Shown: in pieces, positions 22,378 through 30,248 of the stretch
Position numbering within the stretch: the first letter of the stretch is position 1
Layout: each line of letters opens with the position of its first letter
NCBI GenBank assembly: GCA_025931135.1
Contig: JAICNR010000003.1
Span: 1-42,705, forward strand
DNA from: Gemmatimonadota bacterium
Lineage (GTDB): Bacteria; Gemmatimonadota; Gemmatimonadetes; JACCXV01; JAHWKZ01
DNA length: 42,705 nt
Reading direction: 5' to 3'
Position numbers and translations under genes: made by a program
The notes under the pieces: model-generated
The model's input: only the letters and a program-made list of their open reading frames with translations
Told to the model about the DNA's origin: nothing
Database searches by the model: none

Positions 22378-22379
22378 TT

Positions 22380-22739
22380 CTAGTCGTCCGGGTGCTCGGC
22401 TTCCATCCCTTCGTGCTTCATCCCGTGCATCCCCATCATCATCTCGTGCATGGCGCGGTGCTGGGCGAGCATCTCGTCCAGGAGCGCTTCGATCGCCTGC
22501 ACCTTCGCCTCGCCGGACGCGGCGTGCATCCCGTCCTGGAGCTGCTGGATCCGCGCGGCGGCCTGCTCGTGCTGCTGCATCATCTCCGCATGACGGGCCT
22601 GCATGGCGGCGTGATCGCCATGCATCGGGCATTCCTGGCCGGCCGGACAGGCCATGGGCGGCGGGTCCTGCGCGGAGGCGGGCCGGGGAACGACGAAAAG
22701 CGCGATTGCGAGAGCCAGCAGAGAAAGCGTTCGACGCAT
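22380..22739 (-). CDS. Met/His-rich periplasmic protein, probable copper binder
   Basis: A 119-residue protein. ATG 22739 is chosen because AAAGGA lies five bases upstream. The signal peptide ends at ASAQ (about 22). The mature part contains CPAGQECPMHGDH and many Met and His residues in a helical region (HAEMMQQHEQ, and MHEMMMGMHGMKHEGM near the end). Such clusters bind Cu(I)/Ag(I) through thioether and imidazole groups. It lies divergently from csoR-copA, with 128 bases between the start codons, so it may share the CsoR-controlled region. It is not a recognised CusF or CopZ. Copper buffering is inferred from composition and context. Confidence 0.8.
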   Translation of the reverse strand: MRRTLSLLALAIALFVVPRPASAQDPPPMACPAGQECPMHGDHAAMQARHAEMMQQHEQAAARIQQLQDGMHAASGEAKVQAIEALLDEMLAQHRAMHEMMMGMHGMKHEGMEAEHPDD

Positions 22740-22831
22740 GGGATTCCTTTCATTCGGGTTCGGATGCGGTCTCGATCGAAGATGCGGGTCGATCGCGAAG
22801 TTCGCCATCGTCGACCGTGGCCGGACGAGGC

Positions 22832-22860
22832 TTGTCTTACATACCCCGGGGGGGTATAAT
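22832..22860 (+). promoter_or_regulatory. csoR-copA promoter
   Basis: TTGTCT (22832-22837), a 17-base spacer and a perfect TATAAT (22855-22860). The ATG begins eight bases after the end of the -10 box with no Shine-Dalgarno sequence, so the transcript should start at or beside the A of ATG (leaderless). Confidence 0.8.
22841..22857. promoter_or_regulatory. CsoR operator
   Basis: ATACCCC-GGG-GGGGTAT is a perfect 7-bp inverted repeat with a 3-base centre, close to the known CsoR operator pattern (TACCC-n-GGGTA). It covers the promoter spacer and the first half of the -10 box, so binding would block RNA polymerase. Confidence 0.85.
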
Positions 22861-22867
22861 AGAATTC

Positions 22868-23191
22868 ATGCGCGACCCGAAAGATCTGGAAGCGAAGCGG
22901 CACGGGTACGAGCGGGGGACCGGGATCGACCCGCTGGTTCGGCGCCTGCGGCGGATCGAGGGCCAGGTGCGGGGGGTCCAGAAGATGGTCGAGGAGCGCC
23001 GCTACTGCGTGGAGATCATGACCCAGATCGACGCGGTGACGGCGGCTCTGGCGCGCGTCCAGGACCAGATCCTGGAGTCGCATCTCAACCACTGCGTCGC
23101 CGATGCCCTGGAGGGTGACGACGTCGGCGCGCGCACGGAGAAGGTCGACGAGGTCGTGACGCTCCTCCAGAAGTACCGGCGGTCCCGATGA
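22868..23191 (+). CDS. csoR: CsoR-family Cu(I)-sensing repressor
   Basis: A 107-residue all-helical DUF156 protein. The copper-binding triad Cys47 (RRYCVEI), His72 and Cys76 (SHLNHC) matches the C-H-C pattern of CsoR, as opposed to formaldehyde sensors of the FrmR branch. The DNA-binding surface has [15 protein letters not shown]. Cu(I) binding releases the repressor from DNA. It sits directly behind a perfect operator and overlaps copA by four bases (ATGA), so it controls its own operon. ATG 22868 has no ribosome-binding site and appears to be read from a leaderless mRNA. Divergent control of the Met/His-rich gene is possible. Confidence 0.95.
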   Translation: MRDPKDLEAKRHGYERGTGIDPLVRRLRRIEGQVRGVQKMVEERRYCVEIMTQIDAVTAALARVQDQILESHLNHCVADALEGDDVGARTEKVDEVVTLLQKYRRSR

Positions 23192-25698
23192 CGGCGCGGG
23201 CCACCTCCGGCGCGCCCATTCGGGCGGCCGGCCGCACGGTGCGGCTCCCGATCGCGGGGATGGACTGCGCCAGCTGCGCGACGAAGATCGAGAAGACGCT
23301 CCGCGCGGTGCCGGGAGTCGACGGGGCGGCGGTCAACTTCGCGGCCGAGGAGGCCACCGTGGCGCTCGCGCCGGGAGCGGCTCCGGACCTCGCCGCGGCC
23401 GTCGAGAACCTCGGCTATCACGTCCGGCAGCGCGACGTCGAGCTCTCGATCGAGGGCATGCACTGCGCGTCGTGCGTCCAGCGGGTCGAGTCGGGCCTCG
23501 CGGCGGTGCCGGGTGTCGTTTTCGCGAGCGTGAACCTCGCGTCCGGAACCGCTCGCGTCCGGACGGTCCCCGGTGGGGCCGAGCCGGACGATCTCGCGGC
23601 GGCCGTGCGGCGTGCCGGCTTCGAGGCGCGCGTCGCGGGAGACGCCGCGCGCGCGGAGGCCGAGCGCGATGCGGCGCGAACGGCGGAGCTCGCCTCTCTC
23701 CGCCGCCGGTGGCTGGTCGCGTTCGCGCTCTGGCTTCCGTTCGGCGCCTTCGAGATGGTGCCGCACCTCCTCATGCTCGCCGGTGTCCACCTAGCCGGCT
23801 GGCCGACGCTCCCGCCCTGGCTCCAGCTCGCTCTCGCCACGCCGATCCTGGCGTACAGCGGTCGCCACTTCTTCGTGGGGGCCTGGAAGGGGCTGAAGCA
23901 CCGCTCCGCGGACATGAACACGCTCGTCGCGACCGGCACCGGTGCGGCGTACCTGTACAGCGCGGTCGCCACGCTGGCGCCCGGCGTCTTCCGCGCGGCG
24001 GGGATCGACCCGCACGTCTACTTCGAGGCCGCGGCCACGATCGTCACGCTGATCCTCCTGGGCACCTGGCTCGAGGTGCGCGCGAAGGGCCGGACCGGGG
24101 AGGCGATCCGCGCCCTCCTCGGCCTCCAGCCGCGCGTCGCGCGAGTCCGTCGCGGAGAGCTCGAGGTCGAGGTGCCGCTGGAGGACGTCCATCCGGGCGA
24201 CGTCGTCGTCGTTCGCCCAGGGGAGAAGGTGCCCGTCGACGGCGAGGTGGTGGAGGGTCGCTCGACGGTCGACGAGTCGATGCTGACGGGGGAGTCGATG
24301 CCGGTCGAGAAAGGACCGGGTGACGAGGTGATCGGCGCGACGATGAACCGAACGGGCTCGTTCGCGTTCCGTGCCACGCACGTCGGATCCGACACCGCGC
24401 TCGCCCAGATCGTGCGGCTCGTCAAGGAGGCGCAGGGCTCGAAGGCGCCGGTCCAGCGGCTCGCGGACGTCGTCGCGGGATGGTTCGTCCCGATCGTGAT
24501 CGGGATCGCCGCGCTCACGTTCTTCCTCTGGTACGTGTTCGGCCCGGAGCCCTCGTTTACTTACGCGATCGTGACGTCGGTCGCCGTCCTCATCATCGCG
24601 TGTCCGTGCGCGCTCGGCCTCGCGACCCCGACGGCGATCATGGTGGGGACGGGGCGGGGTGCCGAGATGGGGATCCTGTTCAAGGACGCGGAGAGCCTGG
24701 AGACGGCGCATTCCGTGAACGTCGTCGTGCTCGACAAGACGGGAACCGTGACGCGCGGCGAGCCGTCGGTGACCGACCTCGTGCCGGAGGACGGAACGAG
24801 CGAAGACGAGCTGCTGGCGATCGCGGCCGCGGCGGAACGCGGGTCCGAGCATCCGATCGGGGAGGCGATCGTCCGCCAGGCGGAGCGGAGGCGTCTGGCG
24901 GTCCCGCGCGCGACCGAATTCTCCGCGCTGGCCGGGCGCGGGATCGAGGCGGCCGTCGACGGGAAGGCCGTCGTGATCGGCACGCCCGACCTGCTGCAGG
25001 CCCGGGGGATCGCCCCGGGGCCCGGGCACGCGATTCGCGCCGGGGAGCTCGCGGACGAAGGGAAGACCGTCGTGCTCGTCGCGGTCGATGGACGGACGAT
25101 CGGTCTCGTGGCAGTCGCGGACACTGTCCAGGAGGGTTCCGCGGAGGCGATTCGGGCGCTGCGCGGACGCGGGCTGGAGGTCGTCATGCTGACGGGGGAC
25201 GACCGCCGGACGGCCGCAGCGATCGCGCGGAGCGTGGGGATCGATCGGGTGCTGGCGGAGGTCAAGCCCGAGGAGAAGGCGGCCCGGGTGCGGGAGCTCC
25301 AGGCCGCCGGGAAGCGGGTCGCGATGGTCGGCGACGGGATCAACGACGCCCCCGCGCTGGCGCAGGCCGACGTCGGGATCGCGATCGGGACCGGAACCGA
25401 CGTGGCGATCGAGGCCGGCGACGTCACGCTGATCCGTTCGGATCTGCGCGGCGTGGACCGCGCGATCGCGCTCTCGCGCAGGACGATGCGGACGATCCGG
25501 CAGAACCTGTTCTTCGCCTTCGTCTACAACGTGATCGGGATCCCGATCGCGGCGGGGGCCCTGTGGCCGTGGACCGGGCTCCTCCTCGCTCCCTGGGTCG
25601 GCGCCCTCGCGATGGTGCTCTCGGACGTGACCGTGATGGGGAATTCGCTCAAGCTGCGGACGGCGCGGCTCGACGGGCCGGTCGCGCAGCTCCGGTAG
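23188..25698 (+). CDS. copA: Copper-exporting P1B ATPase CopA (CPC motif)
   Basis: An 836-residue inner-membrane Cu(I) ATPase of the P1B-1 group. It has two N-terminal heavy-metal domains with CxxC (GMDCASC at about 25-31 and GMHCASC at about 90-96). The transmembrane site is CPC ([13 protein letters not shown]). The catalytic parts are [33 protein letters not shown] and [12 protein letters not shown]. It exports Cu(I) from the cytoplasm to the periplasm, where the Cus pump or the Met/His-rich protein would receive it. It is translationally coupled to csoR. It differs from the CopB type at 9740, so the window encodes two distinct copper ATPases. Confidence 0.97.
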   Translation: MTARATSGAPIRAAGRTVRLPIAGMDCASCATKIEKTLRAVPGVDGAAVNFAAEEATVALAPGAAPDLAAAVENLGYHVRQRDVELSIEGMHCASCVQRVESGLAAVPGVVFASVNLASGTARVRTVPGGAEPDDLAAAVRRAGFEARVAGDAARAEAERDAARTAELASLRRRWLVAFALWLPFGAFEMVPHLLMLAGVHLAGWPTLPPWLQLALATPILAYSGRHFFVGAWKGLKHRSADMNTLVATGTGAAYLYSAVATLAPGVFRAAGIDPHVYFEAAATIVTLILLGTWLEVRAKGRTGEAIRALLGLQPRVARVRRGELEVEVPLEDVHPGDVVVVRPGEKVPVDGEVVEGRSTVDESMLTGESMPVEKGPGDEVIGATMNRTGSFAFRATHVGSDTALAQIVRLVKEAQGSKAPVQRLADVVAGWFVPIVIGIAALTFFLWYVFGPEPSFTYAIVTSVAVLIIACPCALGLATPTAIMVGTGRGAEMGILFKDAESLETAHSVNVVVLDKTGTVTRGEPSVTDLVPEDGTSEDELLAIAAAAERGSEHPIGEAIVRQAERRRLAVPRATEFSALAGRGIEAAVDGKAVVIGTPDLLQARGIAPGPGHAIRAGELADEGKTVVLVAVDGRTIGLVAVADTVQEGSAEAIRALRGRGLEVVMLTGDDRRTAAAIARSVGIDRVLAEVKPEEKAARVRELQAAGKRVAMVGDGINDAPALAQADVGIAIGTGTDVAIEAGDVTLIRSDLRGVDRAIALSRRTMRTIRQNLFFAFVYNVIGIPIAAGALWPWTGLLLAPWVGALAMVLSDVTVMGNSLKLRTARLDGPVAQLR

Positions 25699-25749
25699 GC
25701 CCGACCTCGCCTTCGGTCGTACCGATCCCCTTTTCCGATAGGTGCACGA

Positions 25750-27069
25750 ATGTTCCGTCTCGGATCTCGATCCGTTCTTCTGACGGTGTCGCTGTCGGTT
25801 CTGGCGCCGCTCTCCGTGGCCGCGCAGGATCACCCGGGAATGCGTCCCGGTCCGATCGGCGAGCCGCGCTCGCGCGAGAGCTCGGGGACGGCCTGGCTTC
25901 CGGATGCGAGCTCCATGCACGCGCTCCACGGCACGAGCGGCGCCTGGGAGCTCATGCTTCATGGGGCGCTCTATGTCCACTGGCTCGACGACGGCGGGGA
26001 CCGGGGGCGGGAGCAGTTCGGGTCGACGAACTGGGCGATGGGGATGGCGCGCCGGTCCGCCCTAGGCGGCGACCTCACGCTGCGGGTCATGCTGAGCGCC
26101 GATCCGCTGACCGCGGACGAGTGCGGCTACCCCGACCTGCTTGCGACGGGCGAGTTCTGCGACGACGAGCCGCTCCACGACCGCCAGCATCCCCACGACG
26201 TCTTCATGGAGCTGGCGGCGGTGTACGAGAGGGCCCTGTCGGAGGACGTCGCGCTCCAGCTCTACGGCGGTCCGGCCGGAGAGCCGGCACTGGGTCCGGT
26301 CGCGTTCCCACATCGGATCTCCTCATTCCCGAATCCCATCGCGCCGATCGGGCACCACTGGCTGGACTCCACCCACATCGCGTACGGGGTCGCGACGGCG
26401 GGAGTCTACGGCCGCGCGTGGAAGGCCGAAGCGTCGCTCTTCAACGGCCGCGAGCCGGATGCCGACCGATGGGACCTGGATCTCGACGCGCTCGACTCGT
26501 ATTCCGGGCGGCTCTGGTTCCTGCCCTCGGATCGCTGGGCGCTCCAGGTCTCGGGCGGCCGGCTGAACGAGGCCGAAACCCATGAAACCGGCGGTCCGAG
26601 GATCGACGTCACCCGGGTCACCGCGTCGGCGACGTACCACCGAGCGCTTTCGCGCCGCGGGTCCTGGGCGAACACGATCGCGTGGGGCAGGAATCGCGAG
26701 GAAGGCGAGTCCACGAACGCGTTCCTCGCCGAGACGGACCTGAACTTCGCCGAGCGCGATCTCCTGTTCGGCCGTGCCGAGGTGGTCCAGAAAACCGGGG
26801 GAGACCTGGTGCTGGCCGACGAGCTCGAGGGCGAGGTGTATCGCGTGGGGAAGATCGGGGTGGGGTACGTGCGGCAGTTCGCATCCTGGGGCGGGCTCGT
26901 TCCGGGACTCGGCGCCGGGGTCACGGTTTCGCTCGTGCCCGAAGAGTTGGAGGACGTCTACGGATCCCGGGCCCCGCTGGGCCTCCAGCTCTTCTTCCGC
27001 CTTCGTCCCGAGCCCATGGAAGGCCACGACGCGGAATCGGAGCCGGGCATGGACCACGGGGACCACTGA
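25750..27069 (+). CDS. Putative outer-membrane beta-barrel protein of the copper island
   Basis: A 439-residue protein with a signal peptide (cut near VAAQ, about residue 25). The following region is Met/His-containing (DHPGMRPGP; MHALHGTSGAWELMLHGALYVH), then HDRQHPHDVFMELAAVYE and many alternating beta strands with Trp and Tyr, as in porin-like barrels. The tail is again metal-ligand-rich (MEGHDAESEPGMDHGDH). I have the impression that such proteins are common next to copper genes in environmental genomes, but I know no assigned function. ATG 25750 has a modest AGGTG upstream. It is on the same strand 51 bases after copA and could be co-transcribed. A role in copper release or scavenging at the outer membrane is an inference. 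Confidence 0.75.
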   Translation: MFRLGSRSVLLTVSLSVLAPLSVAAQDHPGMRPGPIGEPRSRESSGTAWLPDASSMHALHGTSGAWELMLHGALYVHWLDDGGDRGREQFGSTNWAMGMARRSALGGDLTLRVMLSADPLTADECGYPDLLATGEFCDDEPLHDRQHPHDVFMELAAVYERALSEDVALQLYGGPAGEPALGPVAFPHRISSFPNPIAPIGHHWLDSTHIAYGVATAGVYGRAWKAEASLFNGREPDADRWDLDLDALDSYSGRLWFLPSDRWALQVSGGRLNEAETHETGGPRIDVTRVTASATYHRALSRRGSWANTIAWGRNREEGESTNAFLAETDLNFAERDLLFGRAEVVQKTGGDLVLADELEGEVYRVGKIGVGYVRQFASWGGLVPGLGAGVTVSLVPEELEDVYGSRAPLGLQLFFRLRPEPMEGHDAESEPGMDHGDH

Positions 27070-27151
27070 TCCCGATACTCTCCGACATGCGAAACCGGCA
27101 GGAAACGAGAAGGCCCCGCGGTGTCCGGTCTAGTCGATCCGCTCCATCTCG

Positions 27152-27754
27152 TCAGCGCGGCGCGAACGAGATCCGGACGTCGTCCAGGTAGTAGGAGCGG
27201 GTGAACTCGGAGGTGCCCCACACGCCGAGGGAGAGCCAGGCCTCGCCGGAGGCGCCAGTCGTGACGGTGAGGTCGTGACTCCGCTCGAGCCACACGAAGC
27301 CGACGTCGTCGTCCGCGCCGTTGGCGGTCGAGCCCTGGAACGGGAGGTCGTCCGCCGACTCCGGGTCGGTGGGAGTAACGCCGGCGATGACGGTCCAGGT
27401 GTTGATGTCGCCGAAGTCCGCGCTGGCGAGGGCATACGAGAGCTCGACGTCGTAGACAAGTCCGGGCTCGAGCTCGAACCGGCGCTCGATCCAGATCTTC
27501 CCCGCGTCGTTCAGGTTCTCGATCTCCAGCCGGACGGACCATTCGCCGTCGTCCGCGCGCTCGTCCGTTCGCTCGATCTCCCACTCGATCGGCGGGTCGT
27601 CCAGGTCGGTGCCGTCGGTTACGAACCCGTCGAAGCCGGCCTCGAACGACGTCTCGAAGACGAGGCCGTCGTCGGGGCCCGCTGGATCGTCCGAACATGC
27701 GACGAGGATCGCGAGGAAGGCGAGTGACGTCAGGGGCGGGATCGGCCAGCGCAC
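27152..27754 (-). CDS. Small lipoprotein with a probable beta-sandwich domain
   Basis: A 200-residue protein. GTG 27754 gives a signal peptide with the lipobox LVAC (about Cys20), then an Asp-rich linker. The mature part begins LVFETSFEAGFDGF and ends YYLDDVRISFAPR. That pattern (a Phe-Glu start, a final LDDV strand) is typical of jelly-roll carbohydrate-binding-like domains seen in secreted proteins. No active-site motif was found. It lies 22 bases downstream of the small membrane protein gene on the same strand and is probably co-transcribed with it. The ribosome-binding site is weak. Function unknown. Confidence 0.75.
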   Translation of the reverse strand: MRWPIPPLTSLAFLAILVACSDDPAGPDDGLVFETSFEAGFDGFVTDGTDLDDPPIEWEIERTDERADDGEWSVRLEIENLNDAGKIWIERRFELEPGLVYDVELSYALASADFGDINTWTVIAGVTPTDPESADDLPFQGSTANGADDDVGFVWLERSHDLTVTTGASGEAWLSLGVWGTSEFTRSYYLDDVRISFAPR

Positions 27755-27776
27755 GATCGAGCGGAGCCCCGGAGGG

Positions 27777-27965
27777 CTAGCGGGAATACGGCAGCGGGAT
27801 AAGGAGCGAGCCGAGGGCGCCGCCGAGGATGAGGAGCCCGAGGATCGCTCCCCACAGGTTGTGGAGATAGAAGGAAGGGACGGTGATCGCGGCGCCCAGG
27901 AGGAAGTGCGTCAGCGCGACCCAGGGCCGGAGGGGGATCAGTCGGGCGAGCGTCCGTTCGCGCAT
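27777..27965 (-). CDS. Small two-helix membrane protein
   Basis: A 62-residue protein with two hydrophobic segments (about 15-32 and 36-56), starting MRERTLARLIPLRP. No family recognised. ATG 27965 has no ribosome-binding site, but a TTGCCA/TAGCCT promoter ends eight bases before it, which supports this start over longer ones. It is divergent from the gene at 28032 and shares promoter bases with it. Confidence 0.65.
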   Translation of the reverse strand: MRERTLARLIPLRPWVALTHFLLGAAITVPSFYLHNLWGAILGLLILGGALGSLLIPLPYSR

Positions 27966-27973
27966 GGGAACCG

Positions 27974-28002
27974 AGGCTAAGCCCGCGGTTCCAGGTTGGC
28001 AA
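27974..28002 (-). promoter_or_regulatory. Promoter of the small membrane protein gene
   Basis: On the minus strand TTGCCA (complement of 27997-28002), a 17-base spacer and TAGCCT (complement of 27974-27979), then eight bases to the ATG. The -35 shares five bases with the oppositely directed -35 at 27996-28001. Confidence 0.5.
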
Positions 28003-28025
28003 GAGGAGTAGGTGCCCGATACCAT
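27996..28025 (+). promoter_or_regulatory. Promoter of the hypothetical gene at 28032
   Basis: TTGGCA (27996-28001), an 18-base spacer and TACCAT (28020-28025), ending six bases before ATG 28032. No Shine-Dalgarno is at a useful distance (AGGAG at 28005-28009 is over 20 bases away). Confidence 0.5.
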
Positions 28026-28031
28026 CGGCGA

Positions 28032-28619
28032 ATGGCGGGCGCGCTCTCGATCGCGGCGCTGATCCTCTCGGCGACGCTCCTGGCCGGCATGATCGCGGTC
28101 CTCGTCCTCCTGCGAAAGGGGGAGGGACCGCGGTACGGCGCGAGCCGCGCCTACGACGCGAATCGCAGAGACGCGGTGCGGGCGCTGACCGGCGGGGAGG
28201 TCGAGCGGGTGGACTTCGCGCAGTGGTACGAGCCCGCCCGGCGTGACGCGGCGCCAGACGATCCGCTGGCGGCTCCCCTGGCAGAGGCGGTGGCCGAGGC
28301 GCTAGCGGTCGTCGTTCCCGTCGCGAGTGGCCTCGCGCTCGAGCCCCACGGGCGCGCTCGCCTGGCCGCCGAGGACGTGACCGTGCTGCCGGCGCTGTCG
28401 ACCGCCGATCTCCGGCTCGACCTCGAGCGACACGGCGACGCGGGACGGCTGGTCGTGGGCCTCGTCCTGTTCAACCCGGAGCCGCCCGGCGGGGACGCGA
28501 AGCGAGTGGCGCTACCGATCCAGGTCCTCTTCCCGGCTCTCGAGCGAGCGGGGCGAACCGACCTGGTGGATCGGTTCACGGAACTGAAGGAGCGCTCGGC
28601 TACCCTGCCACCGGGGTGA
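28032..28619 (+). CDS. Membrane-anchored hypothetical protein
   Basis: A 195-residue protein. Residues 3-29 form one membrane helix (SIAALILSATLLAGMIAVLV), followed by a basic stop and a soluble domain of about 160 residues without a recognised family. It is rich in Ala, Asp and Arg and ends ERSATLPPG. ATG 28032 is chosen over an in-frame GTG at 27996 because it fits the promoter directly upstream. Its last 20 bases overlap, on the opposite strand, the end of the metallopeptidase gene. Function unknown. Confidence 0.65.
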   Translation: MAGALSIAALILSATLLAGMIAVLVLLRKGEGPRYGASRAYDANRRDAVRALTGGEVERVDFAQWYEPARRDAAPDDPLAAPLAEAVAEALAVVVPVASGLALEPHGRARLAAEDVTVLPALSTADLRLDLERHGDAGRLVVGLVLFNPEPPGGDAKRVALPIQVLFPALERAGRTDLVDRFTELKERSATLPPG

Positions 28620-30192
28620 GGAACTGCGCGGCGAACGCCTCGGGGCCGACCGCGGCGCCGGTGGCCGAGCGGGCCAGCTCGTCGTAGTGATGGAGCGCGC
28701 CGGAGCGGAAGATCCGCTCGGAGAGCCACGCCCCGACACCCGGCTCGCCGCAGTACGTCGGCCTCCCGTCCAGCACCTCGGCCTTGAGCCGCTCGTCGAT
28801 CTGGGAGGCGAAGCACTCGCCCAGCATGTAGTTGTGGTAGTAGACCGGCGCGCTGACGACGTGGATTTTCGCGGCGTAGTCTGCGGCATCCGCGGGCCGA
28901 GGCGGCGCCGCGAGGCCCTGGAGCCGCTCGACCAGCGACCACCAGACGCCGTTCAGGTCCTGATTCGGGTCGCGATAGAGCTCCTTCTCGAAGGCGCGCA
29001 TCACCATGGCCCAGCGCGAGAAGGCGAGCATCTGGCCGCGCTGCTGTCGGGCGGCCGCCGCCTGCAACTCCTCCGCGCGCGCGCGGTCCAGGATCCCCAT
29101 CTCCGCCATCCAGCTCCCCTCGCGCGACAGCCGACCGAACAGCATCGCGATCGCCTCGGTCGTCAGGGTGTGGGCGGGCCGCCGCAGGTCCCAGGGCAGG
29201 TCGCGCGCGATCCCCTCGTCGTAGACCGCGTGCCCCAGCTCGTGGAGCGTGGTGCCCATCCATCGCTCGTTGGGCCGCAGGTTCAGGAGGATACGCACGT
29301 CCCCCTCGCGATCGATGTCGGTGGCGAACGCGTGCTGGTCCTTCCCTTCCTGCTCGTACAGGCTCGACCGCGCGAGGATCGGCCCGACCTCGAGCCCGAT
29401 CCCCGAGAAGAAGCGGCGTGCCACCTCCAAGGGATCCTGCTCGCGATACACTTCGTCGAGATCGACGCCGTAGACGGCCGGCATCTCCTGGAAGAAGCTG
29501 TTCTGATAGTGCCACGGGCGAAGCTCCGTCTCGTCGATCCCGTGGATCTCCGCCAGCCGCGCGTCGATCTCGGACTTGAGCTCCGTGAACGGCGCGTCGG
29601 TCAGCGCGTCCAGGCGATCGAAGAACCCGTCGACCCGCGCCGCGTCCTGCTCTCCGAGGCCGAGCTTGAGGTGATAGTAGTCCGGGTACCCGGCCGCCCG
29701 CGCCGCTTCGTTCCGTAGTCGCACGAGCTCGTCCAGCCGCCCTGCAACGACCGGCCCCACGGACTTCAGGCCCTCCCACGCAGCCTCGAGCGCGGCGGGA
29801 TCCCGCTCGGTGGCGAGCGCGATCTCGAGGTCGTTGAACGTGTGGCGTCGGCCGCCGACGATGGGGCGGTACGTCGAGAAGTCGCGCTCGATCCCGGTCG
29901 AGAGGCGGTTGATCCGCTCGCTCAGCGCCGGGTCGACCTGCCGGGGCAGGGCCTCGAGGTACAGGAGCTCGGCGCGACGCGCCGCGAGCGGCTCGCTCGC
30001 GGTCGCGCGTGCGGCGCGGAGTTCCTCGAACAACCCGGGATCGCGGTAGAGACGGTCGATCCGGTTGCGCGACTCCTCGAGCCGGCGGTAGTCGCTCTCG
30101 CGGCCGGTCACCGCGGCGTCCCACCACGCGCGGTTGCCTTCGATCGACAGCGGTTGGAGCTCGCGCAGGAAGCGTTCGATCCGTTCGTTCAT
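28600..30192 (-). CDS. M2-family (ACE-like) zinc metallopeptidase
   Basis: A 530-residue mostly helical peptidase. The zinc site is TTLHELGHAVYDEG (His317, Glu318, His321), with the third ligand probably Glu346 in TTEAIAMLFGRL. The surroundings (PWHYQNSFFQ, YYHNYMLGECFASQ near the C-terminus) fit peptidyl-dipeptidase A-like enzymes of family M2 better than M3. There is no signal peptide, so it is probably cytoplasmic and cleaves peptides. ATG 30192 is eight bases after a -10-like TATCTT and lacks a ribosome-binding site. It is divergent from the lipoprotein at 30249 and convergent, with a 20-base overlap, with 28032-28619. Confidence 0.9.
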   Translation of the reverse strand: MNERIERFLRELQPLSIEGNRAWWDAAVTGRESDYRRLEESRNRIDRLYRDPGLFEELRAARATASEPLAARRAELLYLEALPRQVDPALSERINRLSTGIERDFSTYRPIVGGRRHTFNDLEIALATERDPAALEAAWEGLKSVGPVVAGRLDELVRLRNEAARAAGYPDYYHLKLGLGEQDAARVDGFFDRLDALTDAPFTELKSEIDARLAEIHGIDETELRPWHYQNSFFQEMPAVYGVDLDEVYREQDPLEVARRFFSGIGLEVGPILARSSLYEQEGKDQHAFATDIDREGDVRILLNLRPNERWMGTTLHELGHAVYDEGIARDLPWDLRRPAHTLTTEAIAMLFGRLSREGSWMAEMGILDRARAEELQAAAARQQRGQMLAFSRWAMVMRAFEKELYRDPNQDLNGVWWSLVERLQGLAAPPRPADAADYAAKIHVVSAPVYYHNYMLGECFASQIDERLKAEVLDGRPTYCGEPGVGAWLSERIFRSGALHHYDELARSATGAAVGPEAFAAQFLTPVAG

Positions 30193-30200
30193 GGCGCCGG

Positions 30201-30206
30201 AAGATA
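30201..30206 (-). promoter_or_regulatory. Putative -10 box for the metallopeptidase
   Basis: TATCTT on the minus strand, eight bases before ATG 30192. The -35 is not convincing. Confidence 0.35.
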
Positions 30207-30213
30207 GCCGGAT

Positions 30214-30242
30214 TTGACGCCCCGGCCGCCCCGGCCGAGAAT
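30214..30242 (+). promoter_or_regulatory. Putative promoter of the lipoprotein at 30249
   Basis: TTGACG (30214-30219), a 17-base spacer and GAGAAT (30237-30242), six bases before GTG 30249. There is no Shine-Dalgarno sequence, so it is another leaderless candidate. Confidence 0.5.
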
Positions 30243-30248
30243 CCCGCC

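Noticed and set aside
23791-25980. 729-codon minus-strand frame opposite copA
   Set aside because: Same shadow effect. There is no signal, motif or ribosome-binding site, and it runs through copA and its 3' flank.
27070-27151. GC-rich hairpin terminator between convergent genes
   Set aside because: AGGCCCCGCGG near 27111 has no good partner arm and no U-run in either direction.
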